A stretch of 38,472 nucleotides of DNA, taken from NCBI GenBank assembly GCA_030425645.1, contig JAUHZK010000014.1:1-38472 (forward strand), written 5' to 3'. The first letter of the stretch is position 1, and each line of letters starts with the position of its first letter. The DNA comes from Gammaproteobacteria bacterium (GTDB taxonomy: Bacteria; Pseudomonadota; Gammaproteobacteria; JAPPPA01). Position numbers and translations under genes: made by a program. The notes beneath the pieces were generated by a model. That model had not been told where the DNA came from. It saw only the letters and a list, made by a program, of their open reading frames with translations, and searched no databases. Of the stretch, positions 31,992 to 38,472 are shown piece after piece.

Positions 31992-33283
31992 ACACCATAA
32001 TTCGCCTAACGGCGGCTTTTACCTACGTGCTTTTACTGACCAGTGCTGCGCATGCACAACCGCTACCAGACCAAAGCAAACAGGAACATTTGGGTGTCGC
32101 TAGCTGTGCCTCTAGTACCTGCCACGGCTCTGTTAAGGCACTAGACAAAACCAGAGTATTGCAAAACGAATACGTGACTTGGTCTCGCCAAGACCCGCAC
32201 GCGCGCGCTATGCAAACGCTGCGCAATAACGACTCCCTAAAAATTGCCCAAAACCTAGGACTAAAAGAACCACCCCACCAGTCCGAAATGTGTACCGGCT
32301 GTCACTTAAGCAGTCCTCCTGAGTCAGCTCGCGGGCCTAAATTCACCCAAAACGACGGCATTGGCTGTGAGTCCTGTCATGGTGGTGCCGAAAACTGGCT
32401 AAAACCGCACACCCAGCGAAACCGCAGCCACCAAGACAATATTGCCGATGGTATGTACCCCACTGCCGACCCGGAAGCACGCGCAAGCTTGTGCTTGTCA
32501 TGCCACATGGGCAACAGCGACAAATTCACCACACATGAAATCATGGGTGCAGGACACCCACGGTTAAGTTTTGAGCTGCAAACCTTTACCGAACTGCAAC
32601 CCGTCCACTATCGAGTAGATGCCGATTACCTTACTCGCAAACCACATAACGCGCCTCTGAACACCTGGATGAGCGGTGTTTATGCCAACGCCATCAACTG
32701 GTTAGAACTAATCGCTTCAGATTGGGTAAGCCCAAACACCCTATTCCCTGAGCTAGCCGTGTTCGACTGCCAAGCGTGCCACCACCCAATGGGTGATAAA
32801 CGCTGGAAACCACGAGAAACCCGTGGGCTGCCACCGGGTACCGTACGCTTGGCCGACAGCCACTTGATGATGGCCTGGCTACTGACATCTGAGCTACAAC
32901 CCACCCAGAAGGCTGCCCTAAAAGATTGGTTACACCAACTGCACAAGGCTTCAACCGACTCTGTCCCAGCACTCAAGCAAACCGCTAAGGCCGGCATCGC
33001 TCAGCTAAAACAGCAGCAAACGCAACAGACACAAGCTAAACCTAGCCAAGCGCAATTACGCGAGTTATTGAACGCGATGGCCTCTGCTGGCAAAAAAGGT
33101 TGGTTTGACGATTACAACGCTGCAGAACAAGCCGCGTTTGGCATACAACTTGTATTGCGAAGTTTAAAGCCTCGGAGTTATGGCCGACTTTCAGCGCCGT
33201 TGTTTGATACGGTAAGCGACGAGGACAACTTTAAGCCTCGTCAATTTAAGCAAGCCCTCAACCAGCTTGTTAAGGAGATTTAG
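31988..33283 (+). CDS. Periplasmic five-haem cytochrome c (cytochrome c554-like)
   Basis: The 431-aa protein has a signal peptide (cleavage after AHA, about residue 23) and four CxxCH sites (CTGCH, CESCH, CLSCH, CQACH). Near its start there is a CASSTCH, a CX4CH haem site like those of some cytochromes c3 and c554-like proteins. The order GVASCASSTCHGS ... MCTGCH ... GCESCHGG ... LCLSCHMGN fits the cytochrome c554 family, whose best-known member accepts electrons from hydroxylamine oxidoreductase; no such enzyme is present here. The C-terminal third is helical and Gln-rich (KQQQTQQTQ). It overlaps the upstream decahaem gene by 4 bp, and its stop shares a base with the GTG of the sigma factor gene. 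Confidence 0.87.
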   Translation: MNTIIRLTAAFTYVLLLTSAAHAQPLPDQSKQEHLGVASCASSTCHGSVKALDKTRVLQNEYVTWSRQDPHARAMQTLRNNDSLKIAQNLGLKEPPHQSEMCTGCHLSSPPESARGPKFTQNDGIGCESCHGGAENWLKPHTQRNRSHQDNIADGMYPTADPEARASLCLSCHMGNSDKFTTHEIMGAGHPRLSFELQTFTELQPVHYRVDADYLTRKPHNAPLNTWMSGVYANAINWLELIASDWVSPNTLFPELAVFDCQACHHPMGDKRWKPRETRGLPPGTVRLADSHLMMAWLLTSELQPTQKAALKDWLHQLHKASTDSVPALKQTAKAGIAQLKQQQTQQTQAKPSQAQLRELLNAMASAGKKGWFDDYNAAEQAAFGIQLVLRSLKPRSYGRLSAPLFDTVSDEDNFKPRQFKQALNQLVKEI

Positions 33284-33825
33284 TGAGCCAAGCCCACTAC
33301 GTACCGGATCAAACCCTGCTGCTCGACCTTATTTCACGTTGCGCACTGAATGATCAACAAGCATTTCAAACCCTATACCAAGAAACATCAAGCGCTGTTC
33401 TGGGTTCGCTGATACGCCTACTGCCCAACCGCGATAGCGCCGAAGACTGCCTACAAGAAGCCTTTATTCAAGTGTGGAATAAGGCCGACCAGTATCACGA
33501 AGGTAAAGGTAGCGTGTTTGGCTGGATTATCACCATTGCCCGCTACCGCGCGATTGACTGCATCCGAAAAGAACGCCCCGCCGTAGAGTTAGAAAAGGCG
33601 GCGCCTTTTTTAGGGGAAACACCAGAACTAGGCGGCGACCATCGCCAACTACTGAAATGCCTAGAACAACTACCGGACCAAAGCGCAGACATGATTTTAC
33701 AAAGCTACATTGCGGGCTATACCCAGACCGAGCTCAGCGAGAGCACGGGTACGCCGCTGGGTACTGTAAAAAGCTGGATGCGCCGTGGCCTAGCTGCGTT
33801 AAAGAGTTGTTTAAAAAATGACTGA
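33283..33825 (+). CDS. ECF-type RNA polymerase sigma factor
   Basis: The 180-aa product has sigma region 2 (about 20-90; NRDSAEDCLQEAFIQVW and GSVFGWIITIARYRAIDCIRKER) and region 4 (about 118-175; LPDQSADMILQSYIAGYTQ, then helix-turn-helix GTPLGTVKSWMRRGLAAL). It lacks regions 1 and 3, as ECF factors do. The start is GTG at 33283 in a TAGTG junction with the cytochrome gene. The following gene overlaps it by 8 bp and encodes an RskA-like anti-sigma factor, so this is a SigK/RskA-type pair. It may direct transcription of its own operon, though no clear ECF-type promoter was found at 21690-21820. Confidence 0.94.
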   Translation: MSQAHYVPDQTLLLDLISRCALNDQQAFQTLYQETSSAVLGSLIRLLPNRDSAEDCLQEAFIQVWNKADQYHEGKGSVFGWIITIARYRAIDCIRKERPAVELEKAAPFLGETPELGGDHRQLLKCLEQLPDQSADMILQSYIAGYTQTELSESTGTPLGTVKSWMRRGLAALKSCLKND

Positions 33826-34582
33826 AACTAACAGCAGCATTTCCGATACCGAATTACTGGCCGCCGAATACGTGCTCGGGCAGCTTCGTGGCGAAGAGCG
33901 CATGGCAGCCAAAACACAAATGGTTACAGACGCCGAATTGCGCCACTGGGTTAACTGGTGGGAGCAACGGTTATTCTCATTGTCATTGCATCCAGAACCC
34001 GTTGAACCACGTAAACAGGTTTGGGAGCGCCTTTACGCCCGTTTGTTTTCACTCGCTGATGAAAACGATACCGAAACAAACGGAGAGCGCCGCAACACGA
34101 CAGCAAAACTTGGCAGCAATTGGGGGTTGAGCTGGTTTACTGCCGCGTTAGCTGGCTTCGCGCTGATGGCCATGACTGCCCTCACCACGATTTACGTTGA
34201 CGGTCAGCTGGTGCCATCACGCGAAGCGCCCACTCACTATGCGAGCTTGGAAAGTGGCGGAGTGATCAACCACATTATTGAGCGCTATGCCAATGGCGAC
34301 ATTGCCAGTATTGCGGTACACCCTTCCGTAGCCACTGACGAAAGAGTGTTAGAGCTATGGGCCATTGCCGGTGACGGCAAGCCTGTGTCACTGGGTTTAC
34401 TGCCAGCAAAAGGCAAGCAGTTGGTAAGCGCGCCAGCCAGCATAAAAAACTTAACCGGAAGCCTCACCTTGGCCGTGAGCGTAGAGCCGCATGGTGGCTC
34501 GCCTACCGGGCTGCCAACCGGCCCAGTAGTAAACAGCACAAAATTAGTAGAGCGAACCGCTACGGATAGCTTCAGCTTCTAA
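33818..34582 (+). CDS. RskA-like membrane anti-sigma factor
   Basis: This 254-aa protein has an N-terminal helical sigma-binding domain (about 1-80; LLAAEYVLGQLRGEERMAA and WVNWWEQRLFSLSLHPEPVEP, no zinc-binding HxxxCxxC). One membrane helix (about 100-122, WFTAALAGFALMAMTALTTI) and a periplasmic RskA C-terminal domain (about 140-245; VLELWAIAGDGKPVSLGLLP) follow. It should hold the ECF sigma factor at the inner membrane and release it on a signal. Its ATG overlaps the sigma gene by 8 bp, giving stoichiometric, coupled synthesis. The inducing signal is unknown; a redox cue is plausible given the neighbours. Confidence 0.9.
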   Translation: MTETNSSISDTELLAAEYVLGQLRGEERMAAKTQMVTDAELRHWVNWWEQRLFSLSLHPEPVEPRKQVWERLYARLFSLADENDTETNGERRNTTAKLGSNWGLSWFTAALAGFALMAMTALTTIYVDGQLVPSREAPTHYASLESGGVINHIIERYANGDIASIAVHPSVATDERVLELWAIAGDGKPVSLGLLPAKGKQLVSAPASIKNLTGSLTLAVSVEPHGGSPTGLPTGPVVNSTKLVERTATDSFSF

Positions 34583-34593
34583 CGGAAGGAAAA

Positions 34594-35394
34594 ATGGAAA
34601 CCTCTCGCGTACTGGAAATTTCCAGCAAACTCGACATCAGCGACATCGACTGGGATGCCGCCAAACAAGCCGGCATTACCGCTGAAGAAGAGTTTATTCT
34701 GACCTACTTCAGTGACATCGAAGCCCAAACCATCATGTACATGCGCGACCTGCTTCACACCAGTGCAATTGATGATCCGGGTGTGATTGGGTTTTTGTCT
34801 GCATGGAACTACGAAGAGTATTTTCACGGCGAAGCACTGGCGAAATTACTCGACGTTTGCGGCAACCCGCTAGAGAAGAACCGCATTGCCGAAGTACGCC
34901 GAAACGCTACCTTCGGAGAAAAGCTCTTGGCATGGGTAACCAGCAAGGTCTCTCGTTTACTCAATGACCGCTTTGTGACGCTGTACATGACGTGGGGCGC
35001 GGTACAAGAGTTCACTACGCACGCAGGCTATCAGCGCATTCGCGACACCACCAAAAACCCAGTGCTCGACGAAATTGTGAAGCGCATCATGAAACAAGAG
35101 CGCGTGCATTTTTCTTGGTACTACAACAACGCCAAAAAACGCCTAGAAGCCAACCCCAGCCACCAAAAACTGGTGCGTTTTATGTTGGAACGTTTCTGGA
35201 GCCCGGTCGGCGCAGGCGTCAAAACCGATGAGGAAGTTGCCAGACTGTTCACCGACCTCTTCGGCGAAGGTTACGGCGACAAACTAGTAACCGAAGTTGA
35301 CGACAAGATTGGCCAACTACCGGGCATGAACGGCATTCAAATTATGGGAAGCTGGTTTAGCGGCAACGTACAGCCGTTACTTGGCCGCGCTTAG
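34594..35394 (+). CDS. Ferritin-like di-iron protein related to acyl-ACP desaturases
   Basis: The 266-aa product shows the four-helix di-iron ligand pattern: Glu43 (SDIEAQT), Glu75 and His78 (EEYFH), Glu139 (VQEFTTH) and Glu169 with His172 (QERVH). This is the E, ExxH, E, ExxH arrangement of soluble fatty acyl-ACP desaturases and related ferritin-like oxidases. There is no signal peptide, so it acts in the cytoplasm. It lies 11 bp after the anti-sigma gene with a GGAAGGA ribosome site and is the last gene before a terminator, so it belongs to the cytochrome operon transcript. A role in lipid desaturation or in oxidative stress control is possible; the substrate is not known. Confidence 0.82.
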   Translation: METSRVLEISSKLDISDIDWDAAKQAGITAEEEFILTYFSDIEAQTIMYMRDLLHTSAIDDPGVIGFLSAWNYEEYFHGEALAKLLDVCGNPLEKNRIAEVRRNATFGEKLLAWVTSKVSRLLNDRFVTLYMTWGAVQEFTTHAGYQRIRDTTKNPVLDEIVKRIMKQERVHFSWYYNNAKKRLEANPSHQKLVRFMLERFWSPVGAGVKTDEEVARLFTDLFGEGYGDKLVTEVDDKIGQLPGMNGIQIMGSWFSGNVQPLLGRA

Positions 35395-35407
35395 AATCTA
35401 GAACTTA

Positions 35408-35431
35408 GGCAGCTGGAACAAACCAGCTGCC
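35408..35431. terminator. Hairpin terminator between convergent genes
   Basis: A perfect 9-bp stem GGCAGCTGG/CCAGCTGCC with loop AACAAA lies in the 51-bp gap between the di-iron gene and the convergent DUF2505 gene. Only short T runs follow on either strand, so it may act as a modest bidirectional terminator. Confidence 0.65.
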
Positions 35432-35445
35432 GCGTTTATGCATGC

Positions 35446-35949
35446 TTAAGCGTGCGCTTTTAAATAATTTCGGGTCGCTTCAATGTCTTCGCGGAATTTA
35501 TCGGACGCGATTCCCGCCATAAAGCTTTCTAGCTTGCCGCCGATTAAGGGAATACCAACGCTTACACGCCCTTCAATACTAATAACCGCCTTGCCATCAT
35601 CGCTATCAGACATGGTCAAGTCAGCCTCAATGCCGCCGCTCATACCAGGCAGCTCACCTTTAAACCCACCGTGCTTTTCGGCGCCGGTTTTCTGCCACCA
35701 AACCTCGTGAATAACGGTCATTTCCTCTTTCACTAATTTTTTAGCAAAACCCGGCGCTTTGTCGCGAATACGCACTACCCGCTCAACGCGGCTATGAAAT
35801 TTATCGTCAGAATCTTCGACTACCGTCACCCGTAATTGGTTGGCCCCCATCGCTGTGTATTTCTCGGTGATGTAGTGCTCGGTTGTCATTAACCCGATGG
35901 CTGTGTCAACGTCATAATCTATCGGGTAACTGTCGTTAAAGGTTTTCAC
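35446..35949 (-). CDS. DUF2505 family protein
   Basis: The 167-aa cytoplasmic protein matches the DUF2505 pattern: an N-terminal strand around MKTFNDSYPIDYDVDTAIGL, the middle AGFAKKLVKEEMTVIHEVWW and a C-terminal amphipathic helix (KLESFMAGIASDKFREDIEA). The fold is expected to be of the START/SRPBCC type, with a hydrophobic pocket, and the function is unknown. It starts 3 bp after the stop of the serine hydrolase gene, so the two are likely cotranscribed. A lipid-like ligand would fit its acyltransferase and hydrolase neighbours, but this is only inference. Confidence 0.83.
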   Translation of the reverse strand: MKTFNDSYPIDYDVDTAIGLMTTEHYITEKYTAMGANQLRVTVVEDSDDKFHSRVERVVRIRDKAPGFAKKLVKEEMTVIHEVWWQKTGAEKHGGFKGELPGMSGGIEADLTMSDSDDGKAVISIEGRVSVGIPLIGGKLESFMAGIASDKFREDIEATRNYLKAHA

Positions 35950-35952
35950 GCC

Positions 35953-37176
35953 TTACGCTCCTTGTTGTTCTTGAGGGCCACGCGATTCATTCGGCCGCGG
36001 CACGTTTAGCAATTCGAATACGCCATCCAAAATGCCGTATATATCAGCTGGGTGATGATTCAGTTTTACTTCGCTGCGTGTATGGCCTAGCCGTACCACA
36101 ATGGCATCTAAATCCGGTATTGCCACCACGTACTGTCCCAAAATGCCACGCGCGTAAAATATCGGGTGGCCTTCGTGCTGCATCACCCACCACTGGTATC
36201 CGTACCAGTGCGACGGTGCGCGTTCCTCAGGCATTGGCACGCCATTTGGCACAATAGACTGCTGTACATATTCTGGCGACACGATTTGTTCGCCCATGGG
36301 CGTAACCCCAGCATTCATATACAGCTGCGCAATTCGAGCGAAATCTCTCGCGTTGGAGTAAAAGCAGCAATACGCCTTTTCTACGCCGTTTTCATCGTCC
36401 AAACTCCATTGAGCATCATGCACCGCCCCAATTTTTGACCACAGTGCTTCGCTGGCGTAGTCGCTCAAACTTTTACCGGTAGCAGCCATCACCACTAGCG
36501 CTAAAACCTGCGTATCGCCGCTTTTGTATCGCCATGTAGTGCCCGGCACTTCTTCGATGCCAAGTCGGTCAACCAAGCCAACCAAGTCTTTACCGTAATA
36601 AGCCTCGGTAGTGTCTGAAACCGGTTTGTTATACGCCTCAAAGAAGTTTAGGCCAGAAGCCATTTGCAGCACTTGACGAATGGTAATGCCGCTTTTGTCA
36701 GCAGACTTAAAGGAATCCACGTAGTCCGCGACGGGTTGGTCTAACGATTGGATATAACCATCTTTAAGCGCGGTGCCCACCAATATCGAGACAATCGACT
36801 TACCGGCTGAAAAGGAATTAGAGTTTTTATAGCTACGGGCTTCGTCATTGGGTGCATAACCTTCCCAATAACGCTCGGCTTTAATTTCACCATGCTGAAT
36901 GACTAAAAACTGGGTGGTTTCGAAATCCTCTAACACCTTAGTAAGCGCCGCTGGAAACTCCACTTCGTTATAGTCGGGAGCTTTGGGCCACTGGGTGGCA
37001 CCTAAGGATGCGGTAACGGTGCGATATGGAAACAAGTCCAAATCATCAATCTCAGGAGATTGATACAAAATGGCGGTATAGACGTATGTTTTGCCAAACA
37101 TCAGCAGCCATAAATTCACAGCCACAAACAGAAAAACAGCCGGTTTCCACAATCGCGCCAGCATAAATGTCCCCAA
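35953..37176 (-). CDS. Membrane-anchored serine hydrolase (class C beta-lactamase / NylB-like)
   Basis: This 407-aa protein has an N-terminal membrane helix (about 11-28, KPAVFLFVAVNLWLLMFG) with no clear cleavage site, then a beta-lactamase-like fold. The nucleophile motif SxxK is SAGK (Ser123, Lys126), and the second motif Tyr217 is in WRYKSGDTQ, typical of the 6-aminohexanoate-dimer hydrolase/esterase branch rather than of true beta-lactamases. A C-terminal block (WYGYQWWVMQ, ARGILGQYV) completes the site. It probably acts in the periplasm on an ester or amide; antibiotic hydrolysis is not implied. It is followed 3 bp later by the DUF2505 gene and preceded by an 81-bp gap after the acyltransferase gene. 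Confidence 0.88.
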   Translation of the reverse strand: MGTFMLARLWKPAVFLFVAVNLWLLMFGKTYVYTAILYQSPEIDDLDLFPYRTVTASLGATQWPKAPDYNEVEFPAALTKVLEDFETTQFLVIQHGEIKAERYWEGYAPNDEARSYKNSNSFSAGKSIVSILVGTALKDGYIQSLDQPVADYVDSFKSADKSGITIRQVLQMASGLNFFEAYNKPVSDTTEAYYGKDLVGLVDRLGIEEVPGTTWRYKSGDTQVLALVVMAATGKSLSDYASEALWSKIGAVHDAQWSLDDENGVEKAYCCFYSNARDFARIAQLYMNAGVTPMGEQIVSPEYVQQSIVPNGVPMPEERAPSHWYGYQWWVMQHEGHPIFYARGILGQYVVAIPDLDAIVVRLGHTRSEVKLNHHPADIYGILDGVFELLNVPRPNESRGPQEQQGA

Positions 37177-37257
37177 GTATTGTTATTGGTCTAGGAGTGT
37201 ACCCAAATAGGTGGCACAAGCGAACAACCGTAGCGCCAGCAAGACTTCGCAATACAG

Positions 37258-38094
37258 CTAAATGCCGTGACGGGCCTTCAAAAATGCAATTAATTCGCGC
37301 AGGTTAATGTCTTGTTTCTGGTTATCAGACGCCGCAAGCGACAAGTTCTCGGCCAGCGTTTGGCGCAACTCATTGGCGAGCTGATCTCTGGGTTGGGCGC
37401 TATCAATTAACGGTAGAAACTCTACCGTGCATTGCAGTTGTTTTTCGGCCAACACCCGCCGCAAATGCGGCAAGAATTTCATGTTGTCGATATACGGCGC
37501 TATGTCTTCGCCGTTTTCGGCCAAACCGTAACGAATAGTCACCGGTTGAATCGGCACATCCGCTTGGGTTGCGGCAGACAATAAACGAGGAAATACATAG
37601 CTAACCTGGTCGCCCGCCGTTGTGGTGCCTTCTGGGTAGACAATCACATTTCGACCAGCATCTAATAGCTCAGCCATACGATCCCGCACGGTATTGGCTT
37701 GGTTAGCCCCGCGCTTGATAAATACGGTACCGCCAGACTTCACCAAGTCGCCAATCACCGGCCACTCTTCCACTTCCTGCTTAGCCACAGGCACGCAGTT
37801 AGGAAAGCTACCCAATATTGGCGCGTCTATCCAAGAAATATGATTACAAGCCCATAGCGCGGCCTGGTCTGTCGGCTTACCAAGCACTCGTACGTGCACG
37901 CCCATCAACTCAACCAAGTCGGCTTGGAACTTGGCGATTCGCACCTCATCAGAAGCTTGCCCAAGGGTCTTAACTAAGGCCAAACCTTTCACAATCTGGC
38001 CGGCTAACAAAGGCCAGCGCCACAACTGCCGAATATTGCCGTGGATGCGTAAACCGGCAGTGGGACTATTAGGTACGGGCGAAATGACGGACAT
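37258..38094 (-). CDS. PlsC-family acyltransferase (likely OlsA-like)
   Basis: The 278-aa enzyme moves an acyl group onto a lyso-lipid. It has the acyltransferase blocks in order: NHISWID (the catalytic His and Asp four residues apart), GGTVFIKRG, and VYPEGTTT, then IQPVTIRYG. The N-terminal region has a short hydrophobic segment for membrane association. General phosphatidic acid synthesis is possible, but its ATG overlaps by 26 bp the remnant of an OlsB-like gene, so it more likely finishes ornithine lipids as OlsA does. The insertion element upstream may have removed its native promoter and its partner gene, leaving its present expression uncertain. Confidence 0.88.
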   Translation of the reverse strand: MSVISPVPNSPTAGLRIHGNIRQLWRWPLLAGQIVKGLALVKTLGQASDEVRIAKFQADLVELMGVHVRVLGKPTDQAALWACNHISWIDAPILGSFPNCVPVAKQEVEEWPVIGDLVKSGGTVFIKRGANQANTVRDRMAELLDAGRNVIVYPEGTTTAGDQVSYVFPRLLSAATQADVPIQPVTIRYGLAENGEDIAPYIDNMKFLPHLRRVLAEKQLQCTVEFLPLIDSAQPRDQLANELRQTLAENLSLAASDNQKQDINLRELIAFLKARHGI

Positions 38095-38341
38095 AACGAG
38101 TAGACATATTATCTACATTTAGCAAGATAAACACGTCTGCCACTTTAAAGTCCGCATCCCAACTGGGTTCGCCACAAATTTTTGCACCTAAACTGACATA
38201 GGCTTTGAGTAACGGTGGAATTCGTAGCGCAGTCAGGTTATCGCCTTCCACCAAGGCTGGAATTTCTACCCTTGGCAACACGCGTTGGCCGTCGTCGCTC
38301 ATGTATTTACGGCGAAAGCGATCCATGATTGCGTAGACATC
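38069..38341 (-). pseudogene. Truncated OlsB-like ornithine acyltransferase (3' remnant)
   Basis: About 90 C-terminal codons of an OlsB/hemolysin-type GNAT acyltransferase survive: FRRKYM, LPRVEIPALVEG, IPPLLKAYVSLGAKICGEP and WDADFKVADVFILLNVD, ending RYVRHFART. Intact members are roughly 250 residues or more, and the GNAT catalytic core is missing here. The frame continues into the insertion element up to an ATG at 38374, but those first residues come from the element's end. The missing 5' part should lie beyond the element, outside the window. OlsB joins a hydroxy fatty acid to ornithine, the step before OlsA. Confidence 0.75.
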
Positions 38342-38472
38342 TGAGCGGGTAATCCCCCGATAAAACGGACACATTGAAAAGGTACTATTAGATACCTAAA
38401 GGAATGTGTCATGAACAAACGCAAACACTACTCATCTGAGTTTAAACAGGAAGCTCTCGCACTGGTCGACAG
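38342..38472 (+). mobile_element. Left end of an IS3-family insertion sequence (partial)
   Basis: A TG-starting end (TGAGCGGGTAATCCCCC, then CGGACA) is followed 69 bp later by the start of an IS3-type OrfA. The left boundary is set from the TG terminus and the break in the OlsB-like frame; it may be off by a few bases. The right end and target duplication lie outside the window. Confidence 0.7.
38411..38472 (+). CDS. IS3-family transposase OrfA, N-terminal fragment
   Basis: Only 20 codons are in the window (MNKRKHYSSEFKQEALALVD), the start of the helix-turn-helix domain that binds the element ends in IS3-family OrfA proteins. An AGGA ribosome site (38400-38403) precedes the ATG by 7 nt. The gene runs off the right edge; OrfB with the DDE catalytic core would follow. 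Confidence 0.85.
   Translation, partial: MNKRKHYSSEFKQEALALVD

Noticed and set aside
35953-37176. Antibiotic-resistance beta-lactamase
   Set aside because: SxxK with a Tyr in WRYKSGDTQ and a membrane anchor fit the NylB/esterase branch; nothing indicates beta-lactam hydrolysis.
1-38472. CRISPR arrays, tRNA or rRNA genes, prophage, origin of replication
   Set aside because: No short spaced direct repeats, no tRNA T-loop and acceptor pattern, no phage structural or integrase genes and no DnaA-box cluster were seen. The only tandem repeats are coding.

Overview
The window looks like chromosomal DNA of a Gram-negative bacterium, most likely a marine or aquatic gammaproteobacterium. The grounds are several lipobox lipoproteins, at least two outer-membrane beta-barrels, an NADP-type glutamate dehydrogenase, an ornithine-lipid-type acyltransferase pair, Shine-Dalgarno starts and roughly balanced base composition. 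No species can be named from sequence alone. Nearly every base is coding; the only gene-free stretch over 300 bp is 4132-4644.

Layout. (1) 1-4131: the tail of an unknown + strand gene, a small lipoprotein, then a two-gene minus-strand unit (subtilisin-like lipoprotein protease plus an unknown membrane-anchored protein) read from a good sigma70-type promoter with a palindrome at its start site. (2) 4379-4547: a string of hairpins ending in a strong intrinsic terminator, a candidate small RNA or leader. (3) 4645-8836: a DUF3307 membrane protein, gdhA, and an 803-aa fusion of a flavin oxidoreductase, two cyclic-nucleotide-binding domains and a four-cluster ferredoxin domain. (4) 21689-8833, minus strand: CHASE2 class III nucleotide cyclase, TPR/outer-membrane-barrel protein (Slam-like), FecR-domain protein, and a 2251-aa lipoprotein of cadherin-like repeats and beta-helix domains. 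(5) 21821-35394, plus strand: nine tightly packed genes, most overlapping or nearly touching: di-haem cytochrome b, FHA-anchored decahaem cytochrome c, double GlcG/HbpS-type lipoprotein, outer-membrane barrel, decahaem cytochrome with a beta-propeller, five-haem cytochrome, ECF sigma factor, RskA-like anti-sigma factor and a ferritin-like di-iron protein. (6) 35446-38094, minus strand: DUF2505 protein, a serine hydrolase of the class C beta-lactamase/NylB type, and a PlsC-type acyltransferase. (7) 38069-38472: the 3' remnant of an OlsB-like acyltransferase cut by the left end of an IS3-family element that runs off the window.

How it may work together (inference). Region 5 reads as a complete inner-membrane to outer-membrane electron conduit: a transmembrane haem b protein, a membrane-anchored decahaem protein, secreted multihaem cytochromes and an outer-membrane barrel, with its own sigma/anti-sigma pair in the same transcript. 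The flavin/iron-sulfur protein of region 3 could feed electrons in or act as a redox switch; its first cyclic-nucleotide site looks intact, and a membrane-bound nucleotide cyclase starts divergently 131 bp from the cytochrome operon. This suggests respiratory electron flow controlled by a cyclic nucleotide and an ECF sigma factor. None of these links is proven by the sequence.
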